Of a stretch of DNA of 64,000 nucleotides, positions 55,901-64,000 are shown in pieces; the first letter of the stretch is position 1; each line of letters starts with the position of its first letter. The stretch is from NCBI RefSeq assembly GCF_023053635.1, contig NC_086179.1, positions 4,106,001 through 4,170,000 on the forward strand. Reading direction: 5' to 3'. Below the pieces are notes generated by a model. The model searched no databases. It saw only the letters and a program-made list of their open reading frames with translations, and had not been told where the DNA came from. Made by a program: the position numbers and the translations under genes. This DNA comes from Elgaria multicarinata webbii (lineage: Eukaryota; Chordata; Lepidosauria; Squamata; Anguidae).

Positions 55901-58900
55901 CTGGCTTCCTTTAACTTGAGCCCGTTATTCCATGTCCTGCACTCTGGGAGGATCGAGAAGAGATCCTGGCCCTCCTCTTTGTGACAACTTAAGTATTTGA
56001 AGAGTGCTATCATGTCTCCCCTCAATCTTCTCTTCTCCAGGCTAAACATGCCCAGTTCTTTCAGTCTCAAGAACAATCTCAAGGTGAGCTGGAGAATTCT
56101 TTGGAAATGCATGCAATGGCAGATAGGACTGGACAGACACGGAGTGATCGTGAAGTGAGTTTACCAGCAAAGTTTAAAGACTACGTCATGGGATAGTGGT
56201 AAAGAGTCAAGTACTGGTGACTGGGCATTTGATAAGTTGATAAGTAATTGAGCAAAAGATACTGTCTACATGGAGAAGGGGGGATGTGATTTGTGTAGCT
56301 ATCTTTAAGTGCTCTGCAGCTGTTAGTCTGCGAGTCCTCTCTGGAAGCCTGGGGAGGGCATCTGTTTTATTTGGGTGGCCCTATGGAAAAGAGAACCGAG
56401 CTCCTGTTTCTTTAACAGTTGTAGAGAAAAGGGGATTTCAGCAGGTGTCCTTTGTATGCAGGCAGCACCTGGTGAAATTCCCTCTTCATCACAACAAGAG
56501 GGAATTTCACCAGGTGCTGCCTGCATACAAAGGACACCTGCTGAAATCCCCTTTTCTCTACAACTGTTAAAGAAACAGGAGCTCGGTTCTCTTTTCCATA
56601 GGGCCACCCTACTTTACACAAAAGACAGTCAATACGCCTTAATGCATTGCAGTTAGCTGCAATGCACTGCCAAGCCAAGGGCTCAGTAGCTAGAAAGAGG
56701 CAGCAGGCTGAAAAGGACCCTTTTGGCTAGTGCAGGAAGGCCTATTGGTTAGTAGAGAAAGGGGTGGCAAGACCTCACGAACACACACACAGACACACCC
56801 GCTTACCTCCCACAGACAGGAAGAGAAGAGCAGAGCTGACCCCGGCAGACCTGCTGTTGAACTTCTGCTCTTGGTGTCGGATGCCCCCAATTACCATACA
56901 CAGGCCCTGGAAGTAGAGAGACGGAGAAGCAGATTCATTCCTCCTTGCATTTGCCAGCAGGGGCTTGGAAGAGAAGCACAGAGCGAACAGGAATGGATCC
57001 TAGAATAGCAGAGTTGGAAGGGGTCTCTAAGGCCATCAGGTCCAACCCCCTTGCACAATGCAGGAATCCAACTCAAACCATCCCTGACAGATGGTTGTCC
57101 AGCTGCCTCTTGAAGGCCTCCAGTGTGGGAGAGCCCACAACCTTCCTAGGTAACTTATTCCATTGTCGTACTGCTCTAACAGTCAGGAAGTTTTTCCTGC
57201 TGTCCAGCCGGAATCTGGCTTTCTGTGACTTGAGCCCGTTATTCCATGTCCTGCATTCTGGGAGGATCGAGAAGAGATCCTGGCCCTCCTCTGTGTGACA
57301 ACCTTTCAAGTATTTGAAGAGTGCTAGAACAGCCTTCTGCAATCGGGCGCCCTCTGGACGTGTTGGACTATAGCTTCCGTCATCCCCAGCCAGCATGGCC
57401 ATACTGGCTGGGGATGTTGGGAATTGTAGTCCAGCATCTTCAGAGGTCCCCCAGTCAGGGAAAACCAGGGGACAAATTGTCGAGGGGACAGCAGCCGACT
57501 CACCGGGACAAAAAGGATGCAGCCCAAGAGAGTCCCCGTCAGCGCAGACTTGACGATTTCCTCGTAGCACTTGTTCTTCTCACGGGCGCCCTTGATGAGC
57601 GCGGTGATGTAGAAGGTGAGCTCCGTGATGGAGCCGAACGTGGCGTTCACCACCGCCCCCACCGCAAAGTTACTCTGTGCTGAGATACTGGAGGAGAAGA
57701 GAGAGAAAGCAGTGGACGGAGAGCGAACACGAGTCAAGGCCGCTGCCCTTGACCTGTCGGGGCTCGAGAGTGATGCCCTGAGCCTTTGGAAGGAAAGGGT
57801 TGAGGAAAAGGGGGTGAGGAAGACTGCAGGGGCCCACTGCAGAGAAGGCTCCTCCCCTGGTAGTTGCCTGTTGCACCGTCGTTGATGGCGGCACCCAGAG
57901 AAGAGCGTCTGAAGAATACCTTAGCAATTGGGAAGGAAGATAAGAACATGAGAAGAGCCCTGATGCTGGATCAGGCCCAGGGTCCATCTAGTCCAGCACT
58001 CTGTTCACACAGGGGCCAACCAGCCATCGGCCAGGGACCTACAAGCCGGACATGGTGCAACAGCACCCTCCTACCCATGTTCCCCAGCAAATGGTGCACA
58101 CAGGCTGACTGCTTCAGATACTGGAGGTAGCACATAACCATCAGGGCAAGTCGCCCTTGATGGCCTTCAGGATTGCTCTAAGGAGGACGTAACGAAAGCC
58201 ACCTCCTAATCCCGCCTCCCCCAAATTGGTGCCCTCTAAATGTGTGGGGTCCAACTCCCATCAGCTCCAGGACTGGGGATGATAGGAACTGTAGTCCAAA
58301 AACACATCTAGAGGGCCCTCTTTGTACCCAACAGCTGGTAATGGCAGATCTCTCTCTTTTAGCATCTCACGCCGCACAGGCAGAGCGGAACACATGAGAA
58401 TATCAGAAGAGCCCTGATGCAGGACCGAGCTTTCTCATTACGCTCTTCTCTTGTGTAAAACTAATTCACATTTCTAAAGTGTTCTTCCTTCAGTGCTCTA
58501 AGGACATCAGAAGAGCCCTGCTGGATCAGACCAAGGGTCCATCTAGTCCAGAACTCTGCTCACACAGGAGCCAACCAGCCGTCGGCCAGGGACAAACCAA
58601 GCAGGACATGGTGCAACGGCACCCTCCCTAGACTACAGAATCCTAAGGGTGTCAGATTCTAAAGAGCCATGTTTCTAGATCTCATGGTTTTTGCTGCTCC
58701 TGTTGTTGTTTTGAAGCCTTACCTGGCAATTGCCATGCCTATATAGTATGAGAGAGGAATTATGGACAGCAGCGCCAAGGAGAACTTCGTTACAGAGCTG
58801 GTGTAATAGTTATGTTTATCTGCGTAGCCCAGAACTAGCGTCACAATAACCAAGGGAAGCAGATCTGATTGGTGACAGTTAAAGAAAATAGGTATATAAT

Positions 58901-58910
58901 AATGAAATAT

Positions 58911-58964
<54 letters not shown>

Positions 58965-61001
58965 TTCTTTATTTCTTACCCGCCTCTCCCTCTGGATTGA
59001 GGCAGGGAACAACTTCAAATACAAAAATACTATAAAATACATAAAACCGATTAGAATCATAGAATCATAGAATAGCAGAGTTGGAAGGGGCCTACAAGGC
59101 CATCGAGTCCAACCCCCTGCTCAATGCAGGAATCCACCTTAAAGCATCCCTGACGGATGGTTGTCCAGCTGCCTCTTGAAGGCCTCTAGTGTGTGAGAGC
59201 CCACAACCTCACCAGGCAACTGATTCCATTGTCGTACTGCTCTAACAGTCAGGAAGTTTTTCCTGATGTCCAGCTGGAATCTGGCTTCCTTTAACTTGAG
59301 CCTGTTATTCACGGTCTAGCTCCTGCCTATCTCTCCTCTCTCATCTCACACTATCGCCCCGCTCGGGCTCTCCGCTCCTCTGATGCCATGCTTCTCGCCT
59401 GCCCAAGGACCTCCACTTCCCTTACTCGGCTTCGTCCTTTTTCTTCTGCTGCCCCTTACGCCTGGAACGCTCTTCCAGAACACTTGAGAACTACAAACTC
59501 AATCACTGCTTTTAAAACTCAGCTAAAAACTTTTCTTTTCCCTATAGCCTTCAAATATTGAGTTTGTTCTGACTCTATACTGTTAGCTTCACCCTACCCG
59601 GTGCCTGTTTACACTTCCCTGTGCCTGTTTGCATTCTCCTTCCCTCTTTATTGTTTACTACAACTTATTAGATTGTAAGCCTATGCGGCAGGGTCTTGCT
59701 ATTTACTGTGTTATCTGTACAGCACCATGTACATTGATGGTGCTATATAAATAAATAATAATAATAATAATAATAATAATATTCCATGTCCTGCACTCTG
59801 GGAGGATCGAGAAGAGATCCTGGCCCTCCTCTGTGTGACAACCTTTTAAGTATTTGAAGAGTGCTGTCATGTCTCCCCTCAATCTTCTCTTCTCCAGGCT
59901 AAACATGCCCAGTTCTTTCAGTCTCTCTTCATAGGGCTTTGTTTCCAGACCCCTGATCATCTTGGTTGCCCTCCTCTGAACACGCTTTTTTATATGATTA
60001 AAAACATATAAAATGAATACATTATTAAAATAACAGCCAGACATCTTAAAATTCGACTGGGCAGGCCTGCCGGAAGAGATCAGTCTTTATAGCTTTTTTA
60101 AATTCAGAAAGACTGTTAAGTTGACGAATCTCTCCCGGCAGTATATGTGATTCCCTGTAAGTCCAGTTTATCACGGACCAGGATTTTATGCTGGGTAACA
60201 ACCTACTTCTACTTTGGACAGATCTAAGTGGATCAAGGTGGGGTTTGGAAGACAGAGATCAGTTGAGGCCACCATGGAAGATGGGCTGCAAGACTTCTGC
60301 GCTCACAGCGGACAAATGCGGAATTTGATGGTGGATCGTTCAATGTTCTCATTTTAACTACACTATACTCTTTTAGAAGCCAGGCGTAGACCTTTTCATT
60401 TTCTCAGTATTTTAACAGTTTTATCAACTTATTTTTTAACTTTGCTGTTTGATTTTATCCCGGCTGCGTTTATTTATTTATTTATTTATTTAGAATATTT
60501 ATATACCACTCCCCATTGAAAAATTTCGGAGCGGTGTACAAGATAAAATGAAAAATAAAAACAGAATAAAACAGTTAAAACAAAATTTAAAAGAAGCAAT
60601 AACAGTAATCCAAGGCTGCAGGTTAAGGAAAGGCTTCTTGGAATAAAGATGTTTTCAGGAGGCGCCGAAAGGAGTACAAGGTTGGCGCCTGCCTGACCTC
60701 CAGAGGCAGGGAGTTCCACAGGAGGGGGGCCACCACGCTGAAGGCTCTTCCCCTGGTGGACTCCAGTTGGAGGATGGATCTATGTGGAACCACCAGAAGC
60801 CGGCCCTCGGATGACCTCAGTGACCGGGCAGGTTGGTAAGGGAAAAGGCGCTCTCTCAGGTATCCTCTCAGGTATAATATTGTATTTTATATTACGCTTC
60901 TGTACTGTTTGTTTTATATTTTGAATGGTTTTTATGGTTTCAAGTTTTGTAAACCGCCCAGAGCGCTTCGGCTATTGGGCGTTATAAAAATGCATTAAAG
61001 A

Positions 61002-61049
<48 letters not shown>

Positions 61050-61671
61050 TAAATAAATAAACTAAGTAGGCTGCTAGTCCTTATGGCTAAGAAGCTGAGC
61101 TTCAAAACATATGGACCACAACTGGTAAAGTCTTAGAAGCCAGAATAGGGGTTGCACGAAGGGCTTGATCCGTGCTACGCCTCCCCTGGAAACCTGGTTT
61201 GAACACCCTTTTCTCTACTTCAAAAAGAAGAGTTCTCTTAAGCATTTGCAGAGTGCTCACTCCTCCTCCACCTCCCACCAGTACTCTCTCCAGCGCTGCT
61301 TTCAAGCAGGCATCAGGCCTGGTGGTCTCTTGTTTTGGAAATGCTCCTTGGCCCCTGGGATGCAGCCTGGTTTGGGCAGCAGCACACAAAAACAAGCCAA
61401 GAGGCCATTTTAGATCAACCCTGACTCAAGTTGCAGAACGGCAAGTTCACGGCAAGGATGTCAGTTTGGAAGTTGGGGCAACTGCATTCTCCAGCTCCCC
61501 TAAGAGGCACCCGGCCATCAAGGTGGACCCCGGCCCCGAAAGGCAAAACCCAGCACCAAAAAGGATACTGACAGCGAAGACGTTGATGCCATCCACAGCG
61601 TATTTGTAATAATAAGCGTTAACAGCGCGGTAGCAGCAAAGGATAACTTCAGCATCAAGGGGGACCTCGGT
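44147..61671 (-). CDS. cax1: CAX/VNX-type vertebrate cation/H+ exchanger, partial (5' exons outside window)
   Basis: Twelve exons on the minus strand: 61569-61671, 58723-58864, 57504-57687, 56807-56906, 55321-55439, 52440-52477, 49618-49730, 48270-48418, 46813-46907, 45316-45394, 45120-45228 and 44147-44220. They sum to 1305 nt (434 codons plus TGA) with matching phases throughout. Two inverted-repeat antiporter motifs mark the CaCA/CAX superfamily: [20 protein letters not shown] in the first half and [20 protein letters not shown] with [10 protein letters not shown] in the second. Hydrophobic helices include [42 protein letters not shown] and [15 protein letters not shown]. Between the halves are ICGEC-x12-CQSCH, a zinc-ribbon-like motif, and a histidine cluster [14 protein letters not shown]. 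The VNX1-like layout suggests exchange of a monovalent or divalent cation for protons on an endomembrane, but this is inferred. CAX genes are known from fish, frogs and other non-mammals and are absent from mammals. The visible 5' exon starts in phase 0 at [11 protein letters not shown], so the N-terminus lies to the right. Confidence 0.9.
44305..44815. repeat. Minisatellite, seven units of about 70-85 bp, in the last exchanger intron
   Basis: Seven copies of CAAGAAGTTCAATTCTGTCA followed by GCTGTGGCTTGAATCAAGAT are spaced by variable T-run/A-run linkers. One unit is shortened. The array begins about 85 bases upstream (in gene direction) of the last exon's acceptor at 44220. Confidence 0.92.
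45722..46503 (+). mobile_element. CR1 LINE with RT fragment and internal deletion
   Basis: The frame at 45819-46097 carries [20 protein letters not shown] and [20 protein letters not shown] (RT motifs B and C intact). It then jumps to the C-terminal region ([14 protein letters not shown]-type shift) and the usual CR1 end. Confidence 0.9.
46504..46600 (+). mobile_element. tRNA-derived SINE body fragment
   Basis: CGATCCCAGGGAGGGCGAGG and AATACTGGGCGAGATGG match the SINE body at 32780-32890. The head is absent, and it is inserted against a CR1 terminus. Confidence 0.55.
46908..46943 (-). repeat. (CT)n microsatellite forming the polypyrimidine tract of an exchanger exon
   Basis: On the minus strand the run of CT ends directly in CAG before exon 46813-46907. 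Confidence 0.85.
47415..48180. other. Exchanger intron segment, unassigned (possible solo LTR)
   Basis: A TATA-like GAGGGTATAAAAGAAG at about 47714 and a later purine-rich run suggest a solo LTR, but I could not find paired ends. It may equally be ordinary intron. Confidence 0.2.
48593..48718 (+). mobile_element. CR1 LINE terminal fragment
   Basis: AAGAGGCAGCTGGACAACCA to the CTATGATTCTATGA end. Confidence 0.88.
48853..49182 (+). mobile_element. CR1 LINE 3' end
   Basis: GATAGCACTCTTCAAATACT to CTACTATTCTATGATT. Confidence 0.88.
49183..49617. other. Exchanger intron segment, nothing recognised
   Basis: No repeat family or exon was assigned between the CR1 copy and exon 49618-49730. Confidence 0.35.
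49775..50296. mobile_element. CpG-rich DNA transposon or MITE with AGGGCTGTGC inverted ends
   Basis: The left end TAGGGCTGTGCGCCGC and right end GTGCACAGCCCTA are inverted copies at the tips (AGGGCTGTGC), with TA at both edges. The interior is GC- and CpG-rich and repeats GATCGG/GGATCC and CAGGTAAGG/CCTTACCTGG motifs. No transposase is seen. Confidence 0.7.
50297..50585. other. Exchanger intron segment with an old hAT-like scrap
   Basis: AGGCAGGCGTGTCGAACACC at about 50385 resembles the hAT-type repeats near 31676 and 34905. The remainder is unassigned. Confidence 0.3.
50589..51125 (-). mobile_element. LTR-retrotransposon-like 3' fragment with presumed LTR end
   Basis: This is a third copy of the 912-1284 / 29842-30375 family. 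It shares the plus-strand edge TGTCGTGTTT and the end of a reading frame ([19 protein letters not shown]). It is more diverged than the other two, hence probably older or of another subfamily. Confidence 0.45.
51208..51605 (-). mobile_element. CR1 LINE 3' end
   Basis: CTAGAATCATAGAATAGCAG starts a minus-strand copy reading [20 protein letters not shown]. Confidence 0.92.
51690..51780 (+). mobile_element. CR1 terminal fragment, diverged
   Basis: GATTCCTGCCTTGAGCAGGG to TTTTATGATTCTA. Confidence 0.75.
51783..52032 (-). mobile_element. MIR-like tRNA-derived SINE
   Basis: On the minus strand the tRNA-like head includes GTGGTGGCTAGAGTGTCAGA and GGGTTCTAGTCCCC, followed by a MIR-like core (GGGTGACTCTGGGCCAGTCA, TGTGAGGATAAAAT). 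It ends GGCGGGATATAAATGCAATA. Confidence 0.82.
52578..52690. mobile_element. Palindromic MITE
   Basis: CCGGATGTGTCTGACTACAA and TTGTAGTCAGACACATCCGG are perfect inverted arms around a short CAGC-rich centre. Confidence 0.65.
52750..53400. other. AT-rich unassigned repeat split by an L2 tail
   Basis: The flanks share phrases such as GGGTCCATTA and the reverse-oriented L2 tail at 53020-53150 (CCGCCCCATAGCCGAAGCTC) sits between them. The outer sequence may be an old LINE 3' UTR. Confidence 0.35.
53803..55221. mobile_element. DNA transposon with TAGGGTTGCCATAT ends, split by a hAT
   Basis: The left TAGGGTTGCCATATAT and right ATATGGCAACCTTA are inverted, with TA at each outer edge (Tc1/mariner-like). 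Without the hAT insert it would be about 540 bp and has no transposase frame. Confidence 0.6.
54133..55007 (-). mobile_element. hAT transposon remnant with transposase C-terminus
   Basis: The ends CAGTGGTTCCCAATTAGC and ...AATTGGGAACCACTG are hAT-type. Target duplications CAATACAG (54125-54132) and CAATAGAG (55008-55015) differ by one base. On the minus strand [16 protein letters not shown] resembles the C-terminus of hAT transposases of the SCAND3/ZBED5 type. The rest of the transposase is lost. Confidence 0.85.
55678..56072 (-). mobile_element. CR1 LINE 3' end
   Basis: AGAATCATAGAATAGCAGAG starts a minus-strand copy reading [20 protein letters not shown]. Confidence 0.92.
56373..56609. mobile_element. 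Perfect hairpin element, two 114-bp arms around a 9-base loop
   Basis: Left arm 56373-56486 and right arm 56496-56609 are exact reverse complements, with loop CATCACAAC. The tips read GGGTGGCCCTATGG. The right outer edge is TA and the left is TT. It contains no gene. It lies in the exchanger intron between exons 55321-55439 and 56807-56906. Confidence 0.9.
57000..57328 (-). mobile_element. CR1 LINE 3' end
   Basis: CTAGAATAGCAGAGTTGGAA begins a minus-strand copy. It sits about 95 bases upstream (in gene direction) of the exchanger exon ending at 56906. Confidence 0.9.
57335..57455. mobile_element. Palindromic MITE between a CR1 and an exchanger exon
   Basis: GTGTTGGACTATAGCTTCCG faces TTGGGAATTGTAGTCCAGCA. 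It lies about 50 bases from exon 57504-57687. Confidence 0.55.
57938..58185 (-). mobile_element. CR1/L3-like LINE 3' end
   Basis: AGAACATGAGAAGAGCCCTG to ATGGCCTTCAGG, in the same family as 5386-6215. Confidence 0.85.
58395..58632 (-). mobile_element. Two CR1/L3-like LINE terminal scraps
   Basis: Two starts of the same terminus (AATATCAGAAGAGCCCTGAT at 58399 and GGACATCAGAAGAGCCCTGC at 58502) suggest two insertions or a local duplication. Confidence 0.7.
58849..59053 (-). repeat. Exchanger exon edge and upstream intron, source of the KLHDC10-intron copy
   Basis: The exon start ATCTGCTTCCCTTGGT, its acceptor TTTAACTGTCACCAATCAG and about 170 bases of upstream intron, including an ATT microsatellite (58908-58964), match 25397-25594 on the plus strand. 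Confidence 0.85.
59054..59987 (-). mobile_element. CR1 LINE 3' end, split by an L2 insertion
   Basis: Minus-strand CR1 sequence runs 59054-59312 and resumes at 59782-59987 (ATTCCATGTCCTGCACTCTG, to GAACACGC). Confidence 0.92.
59313..59781 (+). mobile_element. L2 LINE 3' end inserted in a CR1
   Basis: It resembles 42190-42825 (CACTATCGCCCCGCTCGGGC, CTGGAACGCTCTTCCAGAAC). It ends GATGGTGCTATATAAATAAA plus (AAT)n, with a short TATTC repeat at both junctions. Confidence 0.85.
60000..60360 (-). mobile_element. Probable degraded L2-type LINE fragment
   Basis: AAAACATATAAAATGAATAC and AGGCCTGCCGGAAGAGATCA resemble reversed LINE 3' sequence. The family is uncertain. Confidence 0.4.
60361..61050. 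mobile_element. Nested L2 LINE ends
   Basis: A plus-strand L2 end (60361-60470, resuming at 60873-61050 with CGCTTCGGCTATTGGGCG and AAT tail) is interrupted by a minus-strand L2 end (60471-60872: [11 protein letters not shown] frame, same subfamily as 1-911). TATCCTCTCAGGTAT at the right junction suggests a small target duplication. Confidence 0.75.
61051..61568. other. Exchanger intron segment, nothing recognised
   Basis: No repeat or exon was assigned downstream of the exchanger exon 61569-61671. Confidence 0.35.
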
Positions 61672-61721
61672 CTTGGGTGGGAAGGAAAAAAGAGACAACC
61701 GGTGGTTATCAGTTCCCCCTT

Positions 61722-61840
61722 TCCCAACCGAGGGCTCTCCAGACGTGTGGGACTACAACTCCCATAATCCCCCAGCCAGGTGGCTGGGGGATTATGGGAG
61801 CTGTAGTCCCACACGTCTGGAGGGCCCTTGGTTGGGGGAA
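61722..61840. mobile_element. Near-perfect palindromic MITE beside an exchanger splice acceptor
   Basis: Arms CCAGACGTGTGGGACTACAA / CTGTAGTCCCACACGTCTGG continue to CATAATCCCCCAGCCA / TGGCTGGGGGATTATG. It lies 50 bases upstream (gene direction) of exon 61569-61671. Confidence 0.75.
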
Positions 61841-61964
61841 AGCTGCATTAATCACTCAACTCTACAATTAACATTTTTCTTGATTTATCTACCAGGTACA
61901 TCAAGCCAAGGTCAGCTTCCAGGATCACCTTCCTTCACCATCCCCAAAGGGAAAAATAAATAAA

Positions 61965-62520
61965 TAGAAGCATATAGAAAAGGGCATAAGACTGGAACCC
62001 TGCTGGATCAGACTGAGGGTCCGTCTAGTCCAACACTCTGTTCAAACAGCTGTCAAGCAAGACACAGGTGCAAGAGCACTCTCCCGCCCATGTTCCCCAG
62101 CAGCTGGTGTACACAGGTATACTGTCTCTGCAACTGAAGGTAGCACAAAGCCATCAGGGCTAGTAGCCCTTGATAGCCTCCTCCTCCAGGAATTGATCCA
62201 GTCCCCTTTTAAAGCCATCCAAATTGGTGGCCATCGCTACATCTTGAGGCAGTGAGTTCCAGAGTTTAACTCTGCGCTGTGTGAAGACGTCCTTCCTTTG
62301 ATCTGTCCTGAATCTCCCACCCATCAGCTTCATGGGATGATCCTGGGTTCTAGTATTTTGTGAGAGGGAGAAAAATGTCTCCCTGTCTACATTCTCCGCA
62401 CCATGCATGATTTTGTACACCTCTGTCATGTCTCCCTTTTTCCAAGCTAAACAATCCCAGCTATCGTAACCTTCCCTCACAGGGGAGGTGCTCCACCCCC
62501 TGGATCATTTTAGTAGCAGG
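61965..62520 (-). mobile_element. CR1/L3-like LINE 3' end
   Basis: The 3' terminus is at 61965. The minus-strand frame (62160-62480) reads [20 protein letters not shown] and QRRVKLWNSLPQDVAMATNL. Confidence 0.9.
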
Positions 62521-63430
62521 CCCACCCATGAAAGCATAACCATCACATTTTGGACCCAGGTACAAACTTCTTCCCCAGACTGAATTTAAATTTGGCTTTC
62601 AGGCCAAACCAGATTTGCTTAGCACTCATTGGGTTGGATGCAAAAGCTGGCCAGCCAAAGCCACCACCGTCCCTCCATAGTGCATGGCTGTGCAGGGCAT
62701 TGATTGGGCAGCCCCCAAATCAGTCACAAAGCAAACTTCCCCGCCACCCTCGATCCCCAAATATTTTTTGTTCTGGGTTATAGGAAGCCAGCTACATCAA
62801 ACTCTCAGATACTCCATTCATTACACCTACACACACACACTTTTCCTTTTCAAATTAACATTCTGAGCTTCTGTAAATGAGCAATTTATTGCACGCTCGT
62901 GATTGGCCAGTCACAGAAGTTTGTGGGTCCATTACATGATGTTGTCAACGTCCAGGATGTCTCCTGCAAAATTGCCCCCTGGTAAAGTTGGCATTGTGCT
63001 ATGATTTCGCCACTAGACGGCACTGTTTTATTGAGTTGAATGGAATATGCAGAGATAGGAAGCATTCAATCCAAACCACGCGGCTGTCCATGTAATTGAG
63101 CCAACTGCAATTCCAGAATGAAAACAGAAGCAGAAAGCCCTGATAAGGCAGTGTCGTTGTTGTTGTTTTAAATGTACAGAAGCTCTCTGTGGCATGGTCT
63201 GTCTTTATAGGGGTCTCCTCCACTCCCTGCCCCCAGGATCTTTATAAATACACTTTTGGTATTTCTGCAAATCTCAGGCTTCTTCGTTTCTCAGTAGCCC
63301 CATTTTGCTTCCAGTCCCATCGACACTCACCAGCTGAGTTTGGTATTAAGGTGATGGGCTTTTGGGGGCAGGAGTGTATCTTATACTGGCAATATGTAAG
63401 ATACACACCATGGAAAGTGACTCAGCAACT
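62521..63430. other. Segment upstream of the first visible exchanger exon, nothing recognised
   Basis: No exchanger exon was found here. A short CA run lies at about 62830. The remaining 5' exons should lie beyond the window. Confidence 0.35.
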
Positions 63431-64000
63431 GGGGGCTGTCCTGGGATGAGCCCATGGTTCCTTTAAGAGAACATCTTTTGCTTCCTCCCAGGGAGAGGGA
63501 GAGGGGTTTCTTGTGTCTGAAAAGGGAGTAGCAAGCGAAACGCCAATGTCGCGCTGGGCGAGAAGCACCTGGCATCTGATAACGCCTCCCCGGGCTGGTA
63601 CCGGGGGGAGAGTAACAAGTTGCAGCTGTGCAATGTCTGGGAGCATTCCCCCCTCCCTTTGGGAGAGGTGTGGGTTGCTATGGGGTTTCTATTGGTCAAG
63701 GTGGATCTGGTGACAAGGGGGTCCCAGAAAGGGATAAAAAGCCTAGGCACCCAAGGGTCTGGTCTCTTTTCCGGTGGGTGTCAGGAGTCCAGCATGTGCA
63801 TGGTGAGTTAGAGCATCCAGGCCGGGCTGGCTGGATGGCGGAAGCTCCACGCGGCCGCTGAGGGAAAGTGGTGTAATTTGAGTGGTGTAAAGTCAAGTCG
63901 GAGTGAGCAACAAAGGGGTTGAGTCGCAGAGTTAAATGTTTGTTATGTTTTAGTTCAGGTTTGGGTACAAGTGGGCAAGGGGCCTTGCCGGAGTTACGGC
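63430..64000 (+). mobile_element. Possible LTR of an LTR retrotransposon, running off the window
   Basis: It begins near TGTCCTGGGATGAGCCCATG and has a TATA-like GGGATAAAAAGCCTAGGC at about 63731 in a promoter-like context. Its right end and any internal region are not in the window, so family and completeness are unknown. Confidence 0.3.

Noticed and set aside
56286-56678. Four overlapping open frames on both strands
   Set aside because: They are identical translations produced by the two arms of the perfect hairpin.
61722-61840. Possible microRNA precursor
   Set aside because: The hairpin matches a dispersed MITE type with several copies in the window, and no small-RNA evidence is available.

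Overview
The window comes from a vertebrate nuclear genome, most likely a squamate reptile (lizard or snake). The evidence is the repeat content: many CR1 LINE 3' ends with the ATTCTATGA terminal repeat, L2-clade LINEs, a BovB (RTE) LINE, a tRNA-derived SINE of Sauria type whose tail resembles BovB, tRNA-Ala-derived SINEs and an L1 fragment. The genes have introns, and nothing bacterial is present. Species cannot be read from the sequence.

Three protein-coding genes lie in the order ZC3HC1 (minus, about 1.6-15.1 kb; 3' exons lie off the left edge), KLHDC10 (plus, 17.7-38.4 kb) and a CAX/VNX-type cation/H+ exchanger (minus, 44.1-61.7 kb; 5' exons lie off the right edge). I placed their exons by joining GT-AG (once AT-AC) boundaries so that the reading frame closes. 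Seven ZC3HC1 exons give 342 codons. Nine KLHDC10 exons give 403 codons plus a stop. Twelve exchanger exons give 434 codons plus a stop. ZC3HC1 and KLHDC10 diverge from neighbouring CpG-rich promoters about 2.6 kb apart. KLHDC10 and the exchanger converge.

The genes belong to separate pathways: a nuclear C3HC zinc-finger protein (NIPA), a kelch-repeat substrate receptor of CUL2 ubiquitin ligases, and a membrane antiporter. Their adjacency need not mean a shared function.

Introns and spacers are densely filled with transposons, often nested. Notable points are an AT-AC (U12-type) intron in ZC3HC1 with a CR1 just upstream of its branch site; no visible counterpart of the second coding exon expected in KLHDC10; a roughly 200 bp piece of the exchanger gene, including a splice acceptor and 16 exon bases, copied in inverted orientation into a KLHDC10 intron; a perfect hairpin with two 114-base arms; several hAT-type elements with 8-bp target duplications; and a zinc-ribbon-like CX2CX12CX2C motif inside the exchanger. 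Family names rest on remembered sequences, since no search could be run.
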